A stretch of DNA of 64,000 nt from Candidatus Saccharimonadota bacterium (GTDB lineage: Bacteria; Patescibacteriota; Saccharimonadia; Saccharimonadales; Saccharimonadaceae), in NCBI GenBank assembly GCA_017613135.1, contig JAGAEN010000007.1, positions 22,670-86,669 on the forward strand, in the 5' to 3' direction. The notes beneath the pieces are model-generated. The model did no database searches, was not told where the DNA came from, and was given only the letters and a program-made list of their open reading frames with translations. Position numbers and translations under genes: made by a program. Shown in pieces: positions 1 to 8,817 of the stretch (positions are counted from its first letter, which is position 1; each line of letters opens with the position of its first letter).

Positions 1-1
1 C

Positions 2-211
2 ACCACTAAAGAAATGTGCGGCAAATCTCGCGTCAGTCATATCAAGACTGCCCGCCAGGTCGCAATGTTTATTTTATCCAAAGAACTCTCAATGAGTACC
101 ACCAAAATCGCTACTGAGGTTGGTGTCAAAGACCACACTACCGTCATGCACGGCATCAGAAAAATTGAAAGTGACCTAAAACTCAACTTCGCTCTTCGCG
201 ACCAAATCTAA
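2..211 (+). CDS. dnaA: DnaA, C-terminal fragment (domain IV)
   Basis: This is the 3' end of the replication initiator gene; the rest lies before the window. The visible 69 residues are the double-stranded DNA-binding domain IV, including the DnaA signature around DHTTVMHG, which reads DnaA boxes. It ends with TAA at 209-211. dnaN and recF follow in the usual bacterial order, and the gap after dnaA has origin-like features, so its target sites are probably next door. Confidence 0.95.
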   Translation, partial: TTKEMCGKSRVSHIKTARQVAMFILSKELSMSTTKIATEVGVKDHTTVMHGIRKIESDLKLNFALRDQI

Positions 212-509
212 GCTATCAAGGAGAAAATCTATGGCTAACTCACTAAAAACTAGTAATGTGGAAATCCTGTGCAAATCTCTGCGAAAATCCCTGCGAATTT
301 TCCGCGCAAATCCTTGTGAAAAACTCACACCCGCCACACCCACTCGTGCAAAACTCCATTTTCCCACCACACTTTTCACACCAAAATCACAGCTTTATTC
401 ACAGCTCTCTCACCCTATACCTACTCAATTTTTTCCACTATTCCACAAACACTATTACTATTACAACTTTAATAAATTAATAATAAAATAATTAAAAAGG
501 AGCTAAAAA
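212..509. other. Probable replication origin (oriC) between dnaA and dnaN
   Basis: A 298-bp gap between dnaA and dnaN. It holds one clean DnaA box, TTATTCACA at 395-403. It also holds a run of degenerate boxes of the form TGYGNAAAT starting at 257, 268, 280, 292, 303 and 315, spaced 11-12 bp, with an isolated similar 9-mer at 345. A strongly AT-rich tract at about 448-500 could be the unwinding element. A dnaN Shine-Dalgarno (AAGGAG) lies at 497-502. An 86-codon open frame at 231-491 looks fortuitous. The origin call rests on position, boxes and AT skew; no experiment supports it. Confidence 0.75.
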
Positions 510-1610
510 ATGGAAATTGAAGTCACACAAGAAAAACTCGCCAAAGCCTTAAATAATGTTAGCCGCATTGCGGTTGGTAAGGTTACTTTACCTATATTAA
601 ATAATGTACTAATCCGAGTAAATAATAAAAAGGTTTCCCTCACCACCACCAACCTTGATATGGCCATTGTTGATTTTCTTCCCGTTTCCAACTCCAAAGA
701 TGGTGTTATCACTGTCCCCGCCAAGCTCCTCGCTGAATTTATTTCCAATCTCCCCAAAGGCGAAAAAATCACCATCTCGGAAAAAGATCACAAAATCACC
801 ATCTCCGCTGGCAAATATAAATCAGTTATTAATGGTTCCCCTGCCGACGATTTTCCAGAACTCCCCGAACTTTCCGAGAAAAACGCCGTCGTCTTTAAAC
901 TTGGTGTCGAAGAGTTTAAAAACGGTATTTCCAGCGTCGCCATCGCAAGTTCTAACGATTTAACTCGCCCTGCTCTCACTGGTATCTATTTCAACACCTA
1001 CGACAAGACCCTCGCCATCGCCGCGACCGACGGCTACCGTCTCGCTGAGAAGAAACTCATTAAAAACGTCCAAAGCGAAATTGCCGTCATCGTCCCTGCT
1101 ACCACTCTCCAAGAAGTTCTTCGCTCTCTAAGCGACGAAATGGAAGAAGTTGAAATCTCATTTAACGATGACCTTGTCCGCTTCCGCCTTGGCGAAGTTG
1201 AAATTATCTCCAAACTTATCGACGCCAGTTACCCAGATTATCGCCGTCTTATTCCAAAAGACAACGACATCAAAGTAGAAGTTAGCCGCGATGAACTTCT
1301 CCGCGTCACTAAACTTGCCGCTCTCTTTGCCCGCACGGTAAACGGCGCCATTATGTGTGAAACCAAAAAACCTAACATCTTCTCGGTTAAATCCCTCGCT
1401 TCCGAACTTGGCGAAAATGATTCTACTATCGAAACCAAAGTCGAAAAAGAAGGCAAGATTCGCTTGAGTGCCCGCTTCTTAACTGATGCCTTAAACGCTC
1501 TTGATTCTAAAGATATTGAAATTGAATTTACCACCCGTCTCACCCCAATGGTCCTAAGAAATAAGAAAAAAGACGATTATACTCATATCATAATGCCACT
1601 TAACTCATAA
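510..1610 (+). CDS. dnaN: DNA polymerase III beta subunit (sliding clamp)
   Basis: 366 residues, the usual length of a bacterial beta clamp, with three clamp folds of about 120 residues each. The N-terminus (MEIEVTQEKLAKALNNVSR) and the C-terminus ending in IIMPLNS match the family. It is the ring that tethers DNA polymerase III and repair enzymes to DNA. The start follows AAGGAG by 7 nt. Its TAA overlaps the recF ATG (TAATG), so the two are probably translationally coupled. Confidence 0.97.
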   Translation: MEIEVTQEKLAKALNNVSRIAVGKVTLPILNNVLIRVNNKKVSLTTTNLDMAIVDFLPVSNSKDGVITVPAKLLAEFISNLPKGEKITISEKDHKITISAGKYKSVINGSPADDFPELPELSEKNAVVFKLGVEEFKNGISSVAIASSNDLTRPALTGIYFNTYDKTLAIAATDGYRLAEKKLIKNVQSEIAVIVPATTLQEVLRSLSDEMEEVEISFNDDLVRFRLGEVEIISKLIDASYPDYRRLIPKDNDIKVEVSRDELLRVTKLAALFARTVNGAIMCETKKPNIFSVKSLASELGENDSTIETKVEKEGKIRLSARFLTDALNALDSKDIEIEFTTRLTPMVLRNKKKDDYTHIIMPLNS

Positions 1611-2617
1611 TGCTTATTAAATCTATCACCCTCACCAATTTTCGAAACCACACCCACTATCATCTTGATTGCCAAGATGACACCACCTTGATTCTAGGTA
1701 AAAACGGCTGTGGTAAAACTTCAGTCCTTGAAGCCATTTATATTTTGACTCGCGGCAAAAGCTTCCGTGCTTCTGACCCTGACATCATCAAACGCGAAAC
1801 TAATTTTTACCGTATCGAACTCGTAAGCGACACCGGCGAAAAATCCGTTGCTACCTTTGATGGCGAAACCAAGACCTTTACCATTATGGATAAAAAATCC
1901 CGTCGTCTTCCTAAAACCCACAAACACCCCGTCGTTCTTTTTCTCCCGTCCGATTTAAACCTCATTAGTGGTTCTCCTTCCCGTCACCGTGACTATTTTG
2001 ACCGCCTATTCTCGGAACTCGACGAAAAATATGCTAGTTCCCTTTCGAAATACGAAAAATCTCTCCGCCAACGCAACGAACTTCTAAAAACCGACACCGT
2101 CAAAAACTCCGATTTATTTTCCTGGAACCTACTTCTTGCTAAATACGGCTCCTATATCAAAGAAGCCCGCGAAAGCTTCGTAAACTATATCAATAAAGAT
2201 CTTGAAAAAACATACTTTCAAGTTGCGAACCACGAAGATCATCTTACTCTCAACTATCAAACCGAAATTTTAAAAAATTCTGAAGATTTCTATCTTAAAA
2301 ATCTCGAAGCGAGCCTTGAAAAAGATTTGTACTCAAAACATACTAATTTTGGAATTCATCGTGATGATTTTATCTTTTTCTTTAATAGAAAACCTGCCGA
2401 CGGTTCTGCCTCGCGCGGTGAAACTCGTTCTATCATTTTAGCGCTCAAATTTATTGAAGCCAATATGATGAAAGACTTTCTTCACCAAAAACCACTCGTC
2501 TTACTTGATGATGTTTTTTCCGAATTAGACGACACGCGCCGTAAAGCCCTCATCAAAAACTTCAAACACCACCAAATTATTTTAACCAGCGTCGAAGACG
2601 TAAATCTTAATTACTAG
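1610..2617 (+). CDS. recF: RecF, recombination/replication repair ATPase
   Basis: 335 residues of an SMC-like ABC ATPase that loads RecA at gaps with RecO and RecR. Walker A is GKNGCGKTS (about residues 30-38). The signature region SASRGETRSIILALK is near residue 263, and Walker B is VLLDDVFSELDD near residue 297. It starts inside the dnaN stop codon. Its 3' end overlaps the end of the convergent gene at 2607 by 11 bp. Confidence 0.95.
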   Translation: MLIKSITLTNFRNHTHYHLDCQDDTTLILGKNGCGKTSVLEAIYILTRGKSFRASDPDIIKRETNFYRIELVSDTGEKSVATFDGETKTFTIMDKKSRRLPKTHKHPVVLFLPSDLNLISGSPSRHRDYFDRLFSELDEKYASSLSKYEKSLRQRNELLKTDTVKNSDLFSWNLLLAKYGSYIKEARESFVNYINKDLEKTYFQVANHEDHLTLNYQTEILKNSEDFYLKNLEASLEKDLYSKHTNFGIHRDDFIFFFNRKPADGSASRGETRSIILALKFIEANMMKDFLHQKPLVLLDDVFSELDDTRRKALIKNFKHHQIILTSVEDVNLNY

Positions 2618-4814
2618 CCACACTATTATAATATTCAATAAATGCAATCACTGGGTTTTCTGTTCCCTCAAAGAACCGGAGATTATTATAAGCCGTCCCA
2701 TCTCCATCATATTGCCTCAAAGACTCTTGAGCTCGTGCGAGCGACACATATCTCTGCGCATATTTATAAGTCTCCCAATCACCATTGCTACCAGAGTTTA
2801 CAAACGCTGCTCCCGATGCCAGTCTCTTTTCGCGTTCATTGGCATTAAGAAACCTTTTCACCATATTTAATATATTAGTCACAAAAGACACCGAGCCACT
2901 CCCGCTCATTGCTGAATCCAAAATTCCCCCATCTACCACCCCCACTGGCGTAATTCTTTCGTCATTATAAATAATAAACTGTGCCAAATCAGAATTATTC
3001 TTGATCGTCCTCACTCCATTAGATAGCACCGTGTTTTTCTCCACAAAATCAATAAACGAAGCATCATTATAAATGTTATCAAGCGTAGAAGTATCAAAAG
3101 TCGCCACCATCGTGCAACCGCTTGACCCTACCGCCCCTACCGTCCCGAGGGTTTCGCAATTCCCAAAATTAGTCAAAAACGCATTCTCATTATCTTCCGC
3201 AAAAGTCACTGGCAGTAAACTAGAAACCGCCGCCCCCACCACCTTCGAAAAACTCGCCACATTCCGGAATATCGACCCCGCCTTCATACTAGAAACTGCG
3301 AGTTTATACATAATTGACCCGAGAAAAGTATTTCGAGAAGTTATATCAAATGGGCTCCGGCTCATTCTGTCTACTTCCGCATCAAGCGCTAGAACCGCAT
3401 TATTTAATCTTGCATAAGCCTTCACCGAAGTCTCATCGCCAGCCGTCGCACCACTAGCCTTAGCTAGTTCTTTTCCCACATTCACTGCTCCTTCAACTAA
3501 TAATTCCCCACCAGCAACTCCCTTAATATCTTTAAATCCATTTTTCACCAAAGAACTATTCACGGTAGGCGTGATTTTGGATAGTACTTCACCAAGCGCT
3601 GTCTTCCCCCAATTAATTAACCGGCCAATCGAGCCTTTTATTCCTCGCGCAGAGGAAGCCACGGTTTCTTCTATTCCATCACCCGCACTCGCCGCCCCAA
3701 GCTGGTTTTCTACCGTTTTCAAAATTCGATCCGATGAATAATTCTCTACTTTTTCAACATTCACTTTTTCACCAGACAAAACCGAGTATAAACTGTGCGA
3801 CTCCAGCATACTACCCTTTACCGTCACCATCTCACCAGTTTTTACATCCACCACTTCCAAATCATCTTCTTTATACAAATAATTCATCGTTTCGTTAATT
3901 CGCGACTCATTTCCGAGTCCGGCTTTCATCTTACTAATGTTTTCCATAAACGCCACGAAAAACACGCTGGACTTTTGCTCCTTTGAGATTGTATCAGCCG
4001 TGTTAAGGCTACTCGCCGCATTTAAGGTCGCTTGATTACTATCTACCGCAAAAGTTTTGTCCTTCACGCCATCTACAAAAGTCTCCGCATTATTAGAACC
4101 AGTATCCGCCCCTACTTCACCATATTCATAATAACTCTCGCCGGTTTTTTCATTTTTCTTTTCGTAAAGCCCTACACTATCTACGTCGATATCACTTCCC
4201 TCGCCTACCACCTTTGTCATCACTTCTTCAAAACTATCTTCTCCCGAAAAATTATTTCTTGATACCCCTAGCCTCTTAAACACTTTTTGTGCCGACTTGT
4301 CATAATAATATGCCGCTCGTGAATAAGTCGACTCGTTAAATGCTTTGTAGAGTACTGCATTGCTATTTACTTCGCTCGGGAAATCTTTTGACGAAATTAT
4401 TCGGTCGTTCATTTTCAAACTTAAACTCGTTCCCGCTTGGTTTGCCTCCACAAATCCACCATCTTTAACATAACCCACCAGCACCCCGTTCTTTTTAAGC
4501 TTCTCGACCGTATTTTCTGGTATATTCCCTTCGTAAAGCGCCTGCTGAAAAATCAAAATCTTGCTTTCCACCGCATCCGCATACTGCACGTCAGTTTCTT
4601 CAATTAATCTTTCCGAAATCGCCGAAGGAATTAAATTCCCCGAACTAAAAAACACCGTAAAAATCACAATTATCGCCGTGATAAACGCCGCCGCCGAAAA
4701 ACTTTTCTTCATCTTGCCACTTTTTTTAGATTTGTTACCGGTGACCGAAGAAATAATTTGATTATTTGAAAGCGCCGCTTCTTCGCTAGACTTTAAAGAC
4801 TCTTCCGCTGACAT
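2607..4814 (-). CDS. Unknown 735-residue membrane-anchored protein
   Basis: I do not recognise a family. The chosen start is the ATG at 4814 (MSAEESLKSS) because a TATAAT ends 6 nt upstream; longer starts would run into the divergent gene at 4852. A charged KKSGKMKKS stretch precedes one clear membrane segment (about residues 39-58), so most of the protein should lie outside the cell. A second, weaker hydrophobic patch lies near residues 570-590. The long middle is Ala/Ser/Val-rich with many charged residues, and the last third has two close cysteines (NCETLG...SSGC). A surface or secretion-associated role is possible but unproven. Confidence 0.7.
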   Translation of the reverse strand: MSAEESLKSSEEAALSNNQIISSVTGNKSKKSGKMKKSFSAAAFITAIIVIFTVFFSSGNLIPSAISERLIEETDVQYADAVESKILIFQQALYEGNIPENTVEKLKKNGVLVGYVKDGGFVEANQAGTSLSLKMNDRIISSKDFPSEVNSNAVLYKAFNESTYSRAAYYYDKSAQKVFKRLGVSRNNFSGEDSFEEVMTKVVGEGSDIDVDSVGLYEKKNEKTGESYYEYGEVGADTGSNNAETFVDGVKDKTFAVDSNQATLNAASSLNTADTISKEQKSSVFFVAFMENISKMKAGLGNESRINETMNYLYKEDDLEVVDVKTGEMVTVKGSMLESHSLYSVLSGEKVNVEKVENYSSDRILKTVENQLGAASAGDGIEETVASSARGIKGSIGRLINWGKTALGEVLSKITPTVNSSLVKNGFKDIKGVAGGELLVEGAVNVGKELAKASGATAGDETSVKAYARLNNAVLALDAEVDRMSRSPFDITSRNTFLGSIMYKLAVSSMKAGSIFRNVASFSKVVGAAVSSLLPVTFAEDNENAFLTNFGNCETLGTVGAVGSSGCTMVATFDTSTLDNIYNDASFIDFVEKNTVLSNGVRTIKNNSDLAQFIIYNDERITPVGVVDGGILDSAMSGSGSVSFVTNILNMVKRFLNANEREKRLASGAAFVNSGSNGDWETYKYAQRYVSLARAQESLRQYDGDGTAYNNLRFFEGTENPVIAFIEYYNSVASN

Positions 4815-4851
4815 ATATAAATTATAACATATTCCTGGTATAATATAAAAT
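4815..4851. promoter_or_regulatory. Back-to-back leaderless promoters
   Basis: A 37-bp divergent gap holds two -10 boxes. ATTATA at 4821-4826 (TATAAT on the minus strand) ends 6 nt before the ATG of the 2607-4814 gene. TATAAT at 4839-4844 ends 7 nt before the ATG at 4852. There is no room for a Shine-Dalgarno, so both transcripts probably start at or next to the start codon. Confidence 0.7.
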
Positions 4852-5997
4852 ATGGTTAGAGTTGAAAAAATCATTCCTGGCGGCCAGGCGCTCGGCACGA
4901 TGCCGGACGGCAAAAAAATTTTTTTCTGGAACGCACTCCCAGGCGAAGAAGTGATTAGTTGCGACATTACCAAAAATAAATCAAATTTTACTGAAGCCAT
5001 CGCAACTGAAATTTCCCACCCTTCCCCTTTTCGTGTTGAGCCAAAGGATGTTTGTTTTCTCTCTACTTCTCCTTGGCAAATTTTAGATTATGATTACGAA
5101 TTAAAACTAAAACCAGAATTAGTGGTCGAAATCTTCCGCGAACACCAAATCGATATCAAAACTCCAGATATCATCACTGATGGTAAAGATTATTATTACC
5201 GTAACAAAATGGAATACGCTCTTTATTGGGACAACGAATCACAAGAAATCAAACTCGCCTTTCACGCCCGTGGCTCTCATCGCAAAATCCCAATTAAAAA
5301 ATCTTCCATCGAACGCCCCGAACTATTTAAAATAGCCACCGAAATTGTCGCTAAATTAAATGCCGACCACGAAGAGGCCCGTAAATACCAATCACTCCTT
5401 CTTCGTTGTAATCAATCTGGTGAAATCTCCGGCGGGCTTTTTGAAAACGGTCATCCGCATCCAGTTTTTCAAAACCTCACCGACACGCTCTTGGGCCACG
5501 AATATTCCTATTCTCCTAACGGCTTTTTCCAAATTAACTTACCAGTTTACGAATTAGCTCTAAAAGAAATCAAAAAGCATATTACCACCGAAAAAGTCCT
5601 TGATCTTTATGCCGGTGTCGGCACCATCGGCCTCTCCGTCGCCCAAGGCCACAGCCTCACGCTCGTCGAATGCGACCGCTCCGCCTTTGTTGAACTAGCC
5701 AATAATGCTAGGGGCGCCCCGTTATCAGTCTTAGCCAAATCCGAAGATGCACTCGCCTATATCGCTCCCGACCAAACCGTAATTGTTGATCCCCCAAGAG
5801 CCGGCTGTGACTCCAAACTCATTAACAAACTAAACGAAATAAAACCTTCAACTATTATTTATCTTTCCTGCAATCCCGCCACCCAAGCCCGTGACGTCAA
5901 AATGCTCCTAGAAAACTATCACATTAAAGAAATCAAATCTTTCAATTTCTTCCCCCACACTCCCCACATTGAAAACTTAGTTGTGTTATCATTATAG
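4852..5997 (+). CDS. TrmA/RlmD-family RNA (uracil-5-)-methyltransferase
   Basis: 381 residues. An N-terminal TRAM-like segment (IIPGGQALG...GEEV) is followed by a SAM-dependent methyltransferase domain. Motifs are NGFFQIN, DLYAGVGTIGL (SAM loop), VDPPRAGCD, and SCNPATQARD with the catalytic cysteine. It makes m5U in tRNA or 23S rRNA; which one cannot be told from sequence. The four-cysteine Fe-S cluster of RlmD is missing: the matching stretch is CFLSTSPWQ, which keeps one Cys. Leaderless start; the next gene's ATG lies 2 nt past its stop. Confidence 0.9.
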   Translation: MVRVEKIIPGGQALGTMPDGKKIFFWNALPGEEVISCDITKNKSNFTEAIATEISHPSPFRVEPKDVCFLSTSPWQILDYDYELKLKPELVVEIFREHQIDIKTPDIITDGKDYYYRNKMEYALYWDNESQEIKLAFHARGSHRKIPIKKSSIERPELFKIATEIVAKLNADHEEARKYQSLLLRCNQSGEISGGLFENGHPHPVFQNLTDTLLGHEYSYSPNGFFQINLPVYELALKEIKKHITTEKVLDLYAGVGTIGLSVAQGHSLTLVECDRSAFVELANNARGAPLSVLAKSEDALAYIAPDQTVIVDPPRAGCDSKLINKLNEIKPSTIIYLSCNPATQARDVKMLLENYHIKEIKSFNFFPHTPHIENLVVLSL

Positions 5998-5998
5998 T

Positions 5999-6670
5999 AT
6001 GAAAAAAATAAACCAAAACCGTTTATTTATTATAAATAATGCACTTATTTTCGCACTGACTGCCACTTTTGTTCCTATCACCTTAATTTTTGGTTCCGTA
6101 GCGTCTCAAAAAGACGGCGGACCGTTTGCTTATTGGCAGCACATTGTTACCTTTACTATTTTAAGTAACATTTTTCTCGGTATTATTGCTTTAATTGCCG
6201 CCTGTATTGGATACCATAGGATTAAAACCAAACGTCCTTTACCCAAAAAACTTCTCACTTGGTATCTTATCGCTACTACCTCCGGTATGCTAACAGTCCT
6301 AACCGTTATTTTCTTTCTCGCGCCTATGCGCGCCGCCTCTGGCAAAAACTATTTTGATATGTTAATTGGCCCTATGTTTTTCCTACACTTTTTTGACCCC
6401 GTACTTGCTGCAATCACCTTCGTCTTTCTAGCCGGCAAACAAAAAATTACCAAAACAGAATGTCTTCTCTCACTTATACCGCCCATCATTTACGCTATGC
6501 CATATATAATTTGTGTCGCTATTTTACACGTTTGGCCAGATTTTTATGGTCTCACCTTTGGCGGCAAGAATTATTTGCTATTCTTAGTTTGTGCAGTTTT
6601 TTGTACGATAGTTTATGGCATTTCGTCCCTTCTCGCCTATTGTCATAATCGCCAAACTGCGCTAAAATAA
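5999..6670 (+). CDS. Multi-pass membrane protein, Pr6Pr-like
   Basis: 223 residues with about six hydrophobic segments (roughly residues 10-32, 50-75, 90-112, 125-150, 160-185 and 195-218). FTILSNIFLGIIA and the following LIGPMFFLHFFDPVLAAI resemble the Pr6Pr family of six-helix proteins, whose function is unknown. The ATG at 5999 is preferred to upstream alternatives that overlap the methyltransferase gene. It probably shares that gene's transcript. Confidence 0.6.
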   Translation: MKKINQNRLFIINNALIFALTATFVPITLIFGSVASQKDGGPFAYWQHIVTFTILSNIFLGIIALIAACIGYHRIKTKRPLPKKLLTWYLIATTSGMLTVLTVIFFLAPMRAASGKNYFDMLIGPMFFLHFFDPVLAAITFVFLAGKQKITKTECLLSLIPPIIYAMPYIICVAILHVWPDFYGLTFGGKNYLLFLVCAVFCTIVYGISSLLAYCHNRQTALK

Positions 6671-6680
6671 TTACCAAGAC

Positions 6681-6770
6681 GGAAAGGTGGCCGAGCGGTT
6701 TAAGGCGCACGCTTGGAAAGCGTGTAAAGGGGCAACTCTTTCGCAGGTTCAAATCCTGTCCTTTCCGCCA
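6681..6770 (+). tRNA. tRNA-Ser (GGA)
   Basis: A 90-nt class II tRNA. The acceptor is GGAAAGG/CCTTTCC with discriminator G and an encoded CCA. The anticodon stem CACGC/GCGTG holds the loop TTGGAAA, giving anticodon GGA (Ser, UCC/UCU). It has a long variable arm and T arm GTTCAAATCC. The ABC gene starts 14 nt later. Unlike the minus-strand tRNAs here, it has no downstream copy of its 3' end. Confidence 0.97.
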
Positions 6771-6784
6771 CTTAGGAAAAATTT

Positions 6785-7555
6785 ATGAGCGAAAACATTA
6801 TCGAATTAAAAAAACTAACTAAGCGCTACGGTTACGGCGATACCGAATCATTCGCCTTGAAAGATTTCGATCTTACTATTAAGCGTGGCGAATTTATTAT
6901 GATTATGGGTCCTTCCGGTTGCGGCAAGACCACATTATTAAACATTATCGGCTTGTTGGACCGCGCCACTAGCGGTGAATACTCCCTAAATGGCGAAAAT
7001 GTTGCCGGCATTTCATCACGTCGCAAAGCCCGTCTTCGCGCCAAGAAAATCGGCTTCATCTTTCAAAATTTTAATCTCATTCAAGATTTGTCCGTGCTTG
7101 AAAATGTCGCACTTCCACTTGTTTATGTCAATCAGCCCCGCACTGTCCGTTTAAAGAACGCCTCCGATGCCCTTAGTCGTTTCCATCTTCAAGAAAAAGA
7201 ATACTACCTTCCTTCCCAACTCTCTGGCGGTCAGCAACAGCGTGCCGCGATTGCTCGCGCCATCGTCAGCGACCCGGAAATCATTCTTGCCGACGAGCCG
7301 ACTGGTAATCTCGATTCCCGCGCCTCCACGGCCGTAATGGAAGAACTAAAATCCATTCACGCCGAGGGTAATACTATTATTATGGTGACTCACAACCCTG
7401 CTCTCACAGTTTATGCCACGCGCGTGATTAATATGTTAGACGGCCAAATCGACACCGATATTAAGACCGTTTCCGACCAAAACCTACCTCAAAAAATTGA
7501 AGTCAAACGTGGCAAACGCCGTAAACGCAAATTATCTAACCGGAGGAAAAAATAA
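6785..7555 (+). CDS. MacB/LolD-type ABC transporter ATPase
   Basis: 256 residues. Walker A is GPSGCGKTT (about 42-50), the signature is LSGGQQQRAAIARA (about 146) and Walker B is ILADEPTGNLD (about 168). These are typical of the ATPase paired with MacB/FtsX-like permeases, which act in mechanotransmission or peptide/lipoprotein export rather than channel-type import. The C-terminal tail is very basic (KRGKRRKRKLSNRRKK). The stop overlaps the permease start (TAATG), so the two form one unit. Confidence 0.93.
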   Translation: MSENIIELKKLTKRYGYGDTESFALKDFDLTIKRGEFIMIMGPSGCGKTTLLNIIGLLDRATSGEYSLNGENVAGISSRRKARLRAKKIGFIFQNFNLIQDLSVLENVALPLVYVNQPRTVRLKNASDALSRFHLQEKEYYLPSQLSGGQQQRAAIARAIVSDPEIILADEPTGNLDSRASTAVMEELKSIHAEGNTIIMVTHNPALTVYATRVINMLDGQIDTDIKTVSDQNLPQKIEVKRGKRRKRKLSNRRKK

Positions 7556-8784
7556 TGGCCTCACTTTTTCGTACTCATTTTAGGTTGGCTTGTACTTCCA
7601 TCAAAGAAAATCGTACTCGCTCATTCCTTACTTGTCTTGGTATTGCTATTGGTATTGCCAGCATCATTTTGATTCTTTCACTCACCGGCAGCGTTTCTAA
7701 TCTTATTAGTAGAGAAGTCGCTGATGTTGGCTCCGATCTAATTGTCGTCCGTCCAAGCACCACCAAAGATTCTGTTACTACCATTATTGAAGAACTTACT
7801 TCTTCAAATTCTTTTGAAAAAAGTAACCTCGCCTTATCTGACGTTAATTCCATCCAGAAAATTGAAGAAGTTAAAGCTGTTGCACCTATCGCTGTAGCTC
7901 ATGGCACTATCACTAACGAAGACAATACGGTTGCTTCCGCCATTATTCTCGGCACCAACCCAGATCTTAATGTCATCGAGCCGCTCGCTCTTCGCTATGG
8001 CACCTTCCTTACTGATAAAAACAAAGATAACGCCGTTGTCATCGGCCAGATGCTTTCACTTCTTCTTTATAATACTTCTAACCCCGTCGGTCGCACGCTC
8101 AAATATCACGGCAAGACCTTTATGATCATAGGCGTTCTTGAGGAAATCAAAGACACTATCAACTTTAATAATGTGGATTACAACAATGCTCTCATTATGG
8201 ACGCCAATCTCCTTGAGGAGTTGATGGGGTCGCTTCAGGTTCAACAAATTAATGTACGAGTTTCTAACACTGATAGTCTAGGTCCTGTAGCCGAAGCCAT
8301 CACCGCCACTCTCACCGAAAGCAAAATGGGTGATACTAATTTCACCGTCGCTTATGGCAGCGACATCACTCATCCAGCCAGCGCAATGTTAAATATCATT
8401 TCCGGCATGCTTGCCATCGTCGCCGGCATTTCCCTAGTGGTCGGCGGTATCGGCGTAATGAACATTATGCTAGTTTCCGTCGCCGAGCGCACCCATGAAA
8501 TTGGCATCAGAAAAGCCGTCGGCGCTTCGTTTGGCAATATTTTGACTCAGTTTATGTTTGAAGCTTTAATTCTATCAATACTCGGCGGTTTCTTAGGTGT
8601 CGTACTAGGCTATATTCTTGCCCTATTTGTTTCAGTTATTACCCCATTCACTCCGTATATTAGTTGGCAAATCCTTCTCACCACTCTTTGCACTACTGTC
8701 GCTGTTGGTATCATCTTTGGTATTTACCCAGCCCTTAAGGCCGCCAATAAGAATCCAATAGAATCATTGAAGCACTACCGCTAA
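7555..8784 (+). CDS. MacB/FtsX-type ABC transporter permease
   Basis: 409 residues. One N-terminal membrane helix (about 20-42) is followed by a periplasm-type MacB_PCD domain (about 45-240). Three C-terminal helices (about 278-300, 328-352 and 368-392) contain the family motif SVAERTHEIGIRKAVGA. Partner of the ATPase at 6785. The substrate is unknown; in a Gram-positive-like CPR cell it may export peptides or control a cell-wall hydrolase. Confidence 0.92.
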   Translation: MASLFRTHFRLACTSIKENRTRSFLTCLGIAIGIASIILILSLTGSVSNLISREVADVGSDLIVVRPSTTKDSVTTIIEELTSSNSFEKSNLALSDVNSIQKIEEVKAVAPIAVAHGTITNEDNTVASAIILGTNPDLNVIEPLALRYGTFLTDKNKDNAVVIGQMLSLLLYNTSNPVGRTLKYHGKTFMIIGVLEEIKDTINFNNVDYNNALIMDANLLEELMGSLQVQQINVRVSNTDSLGPVAEAITATLTESKMGDTNFTVAYGSDITHPASAMLNIISGMLAIVAGISLVVGGIGVMNIMLVSVAERTHEIGIRKAVGASFGNILTQFMFEALILSILGGFLGVVLGYILALFVSVITPFTPYISWQILLTTLCTTVAVGIIFGIYPALKAANKNPIESLKHYR

Positions 8785-8817
8785 ATCACAAACCCTACCC
8801 GTGCTATAATAATATAT

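Noticed and set aside
231..491. Open frame of 86 codons between dnaA and dnaN
   Set aside because: It lies over the DnaA-box array and AT-rich tract, has low-complexity ends (HYYYYNFNKLIIK) and looks like a by-product of the repeats.
4815..5000. Longer N-terminus for the 2607-4814 gene
   Set aside because: It would run across the divergent promoter and into the 4852 gene, and its sequence has no leader-like character.
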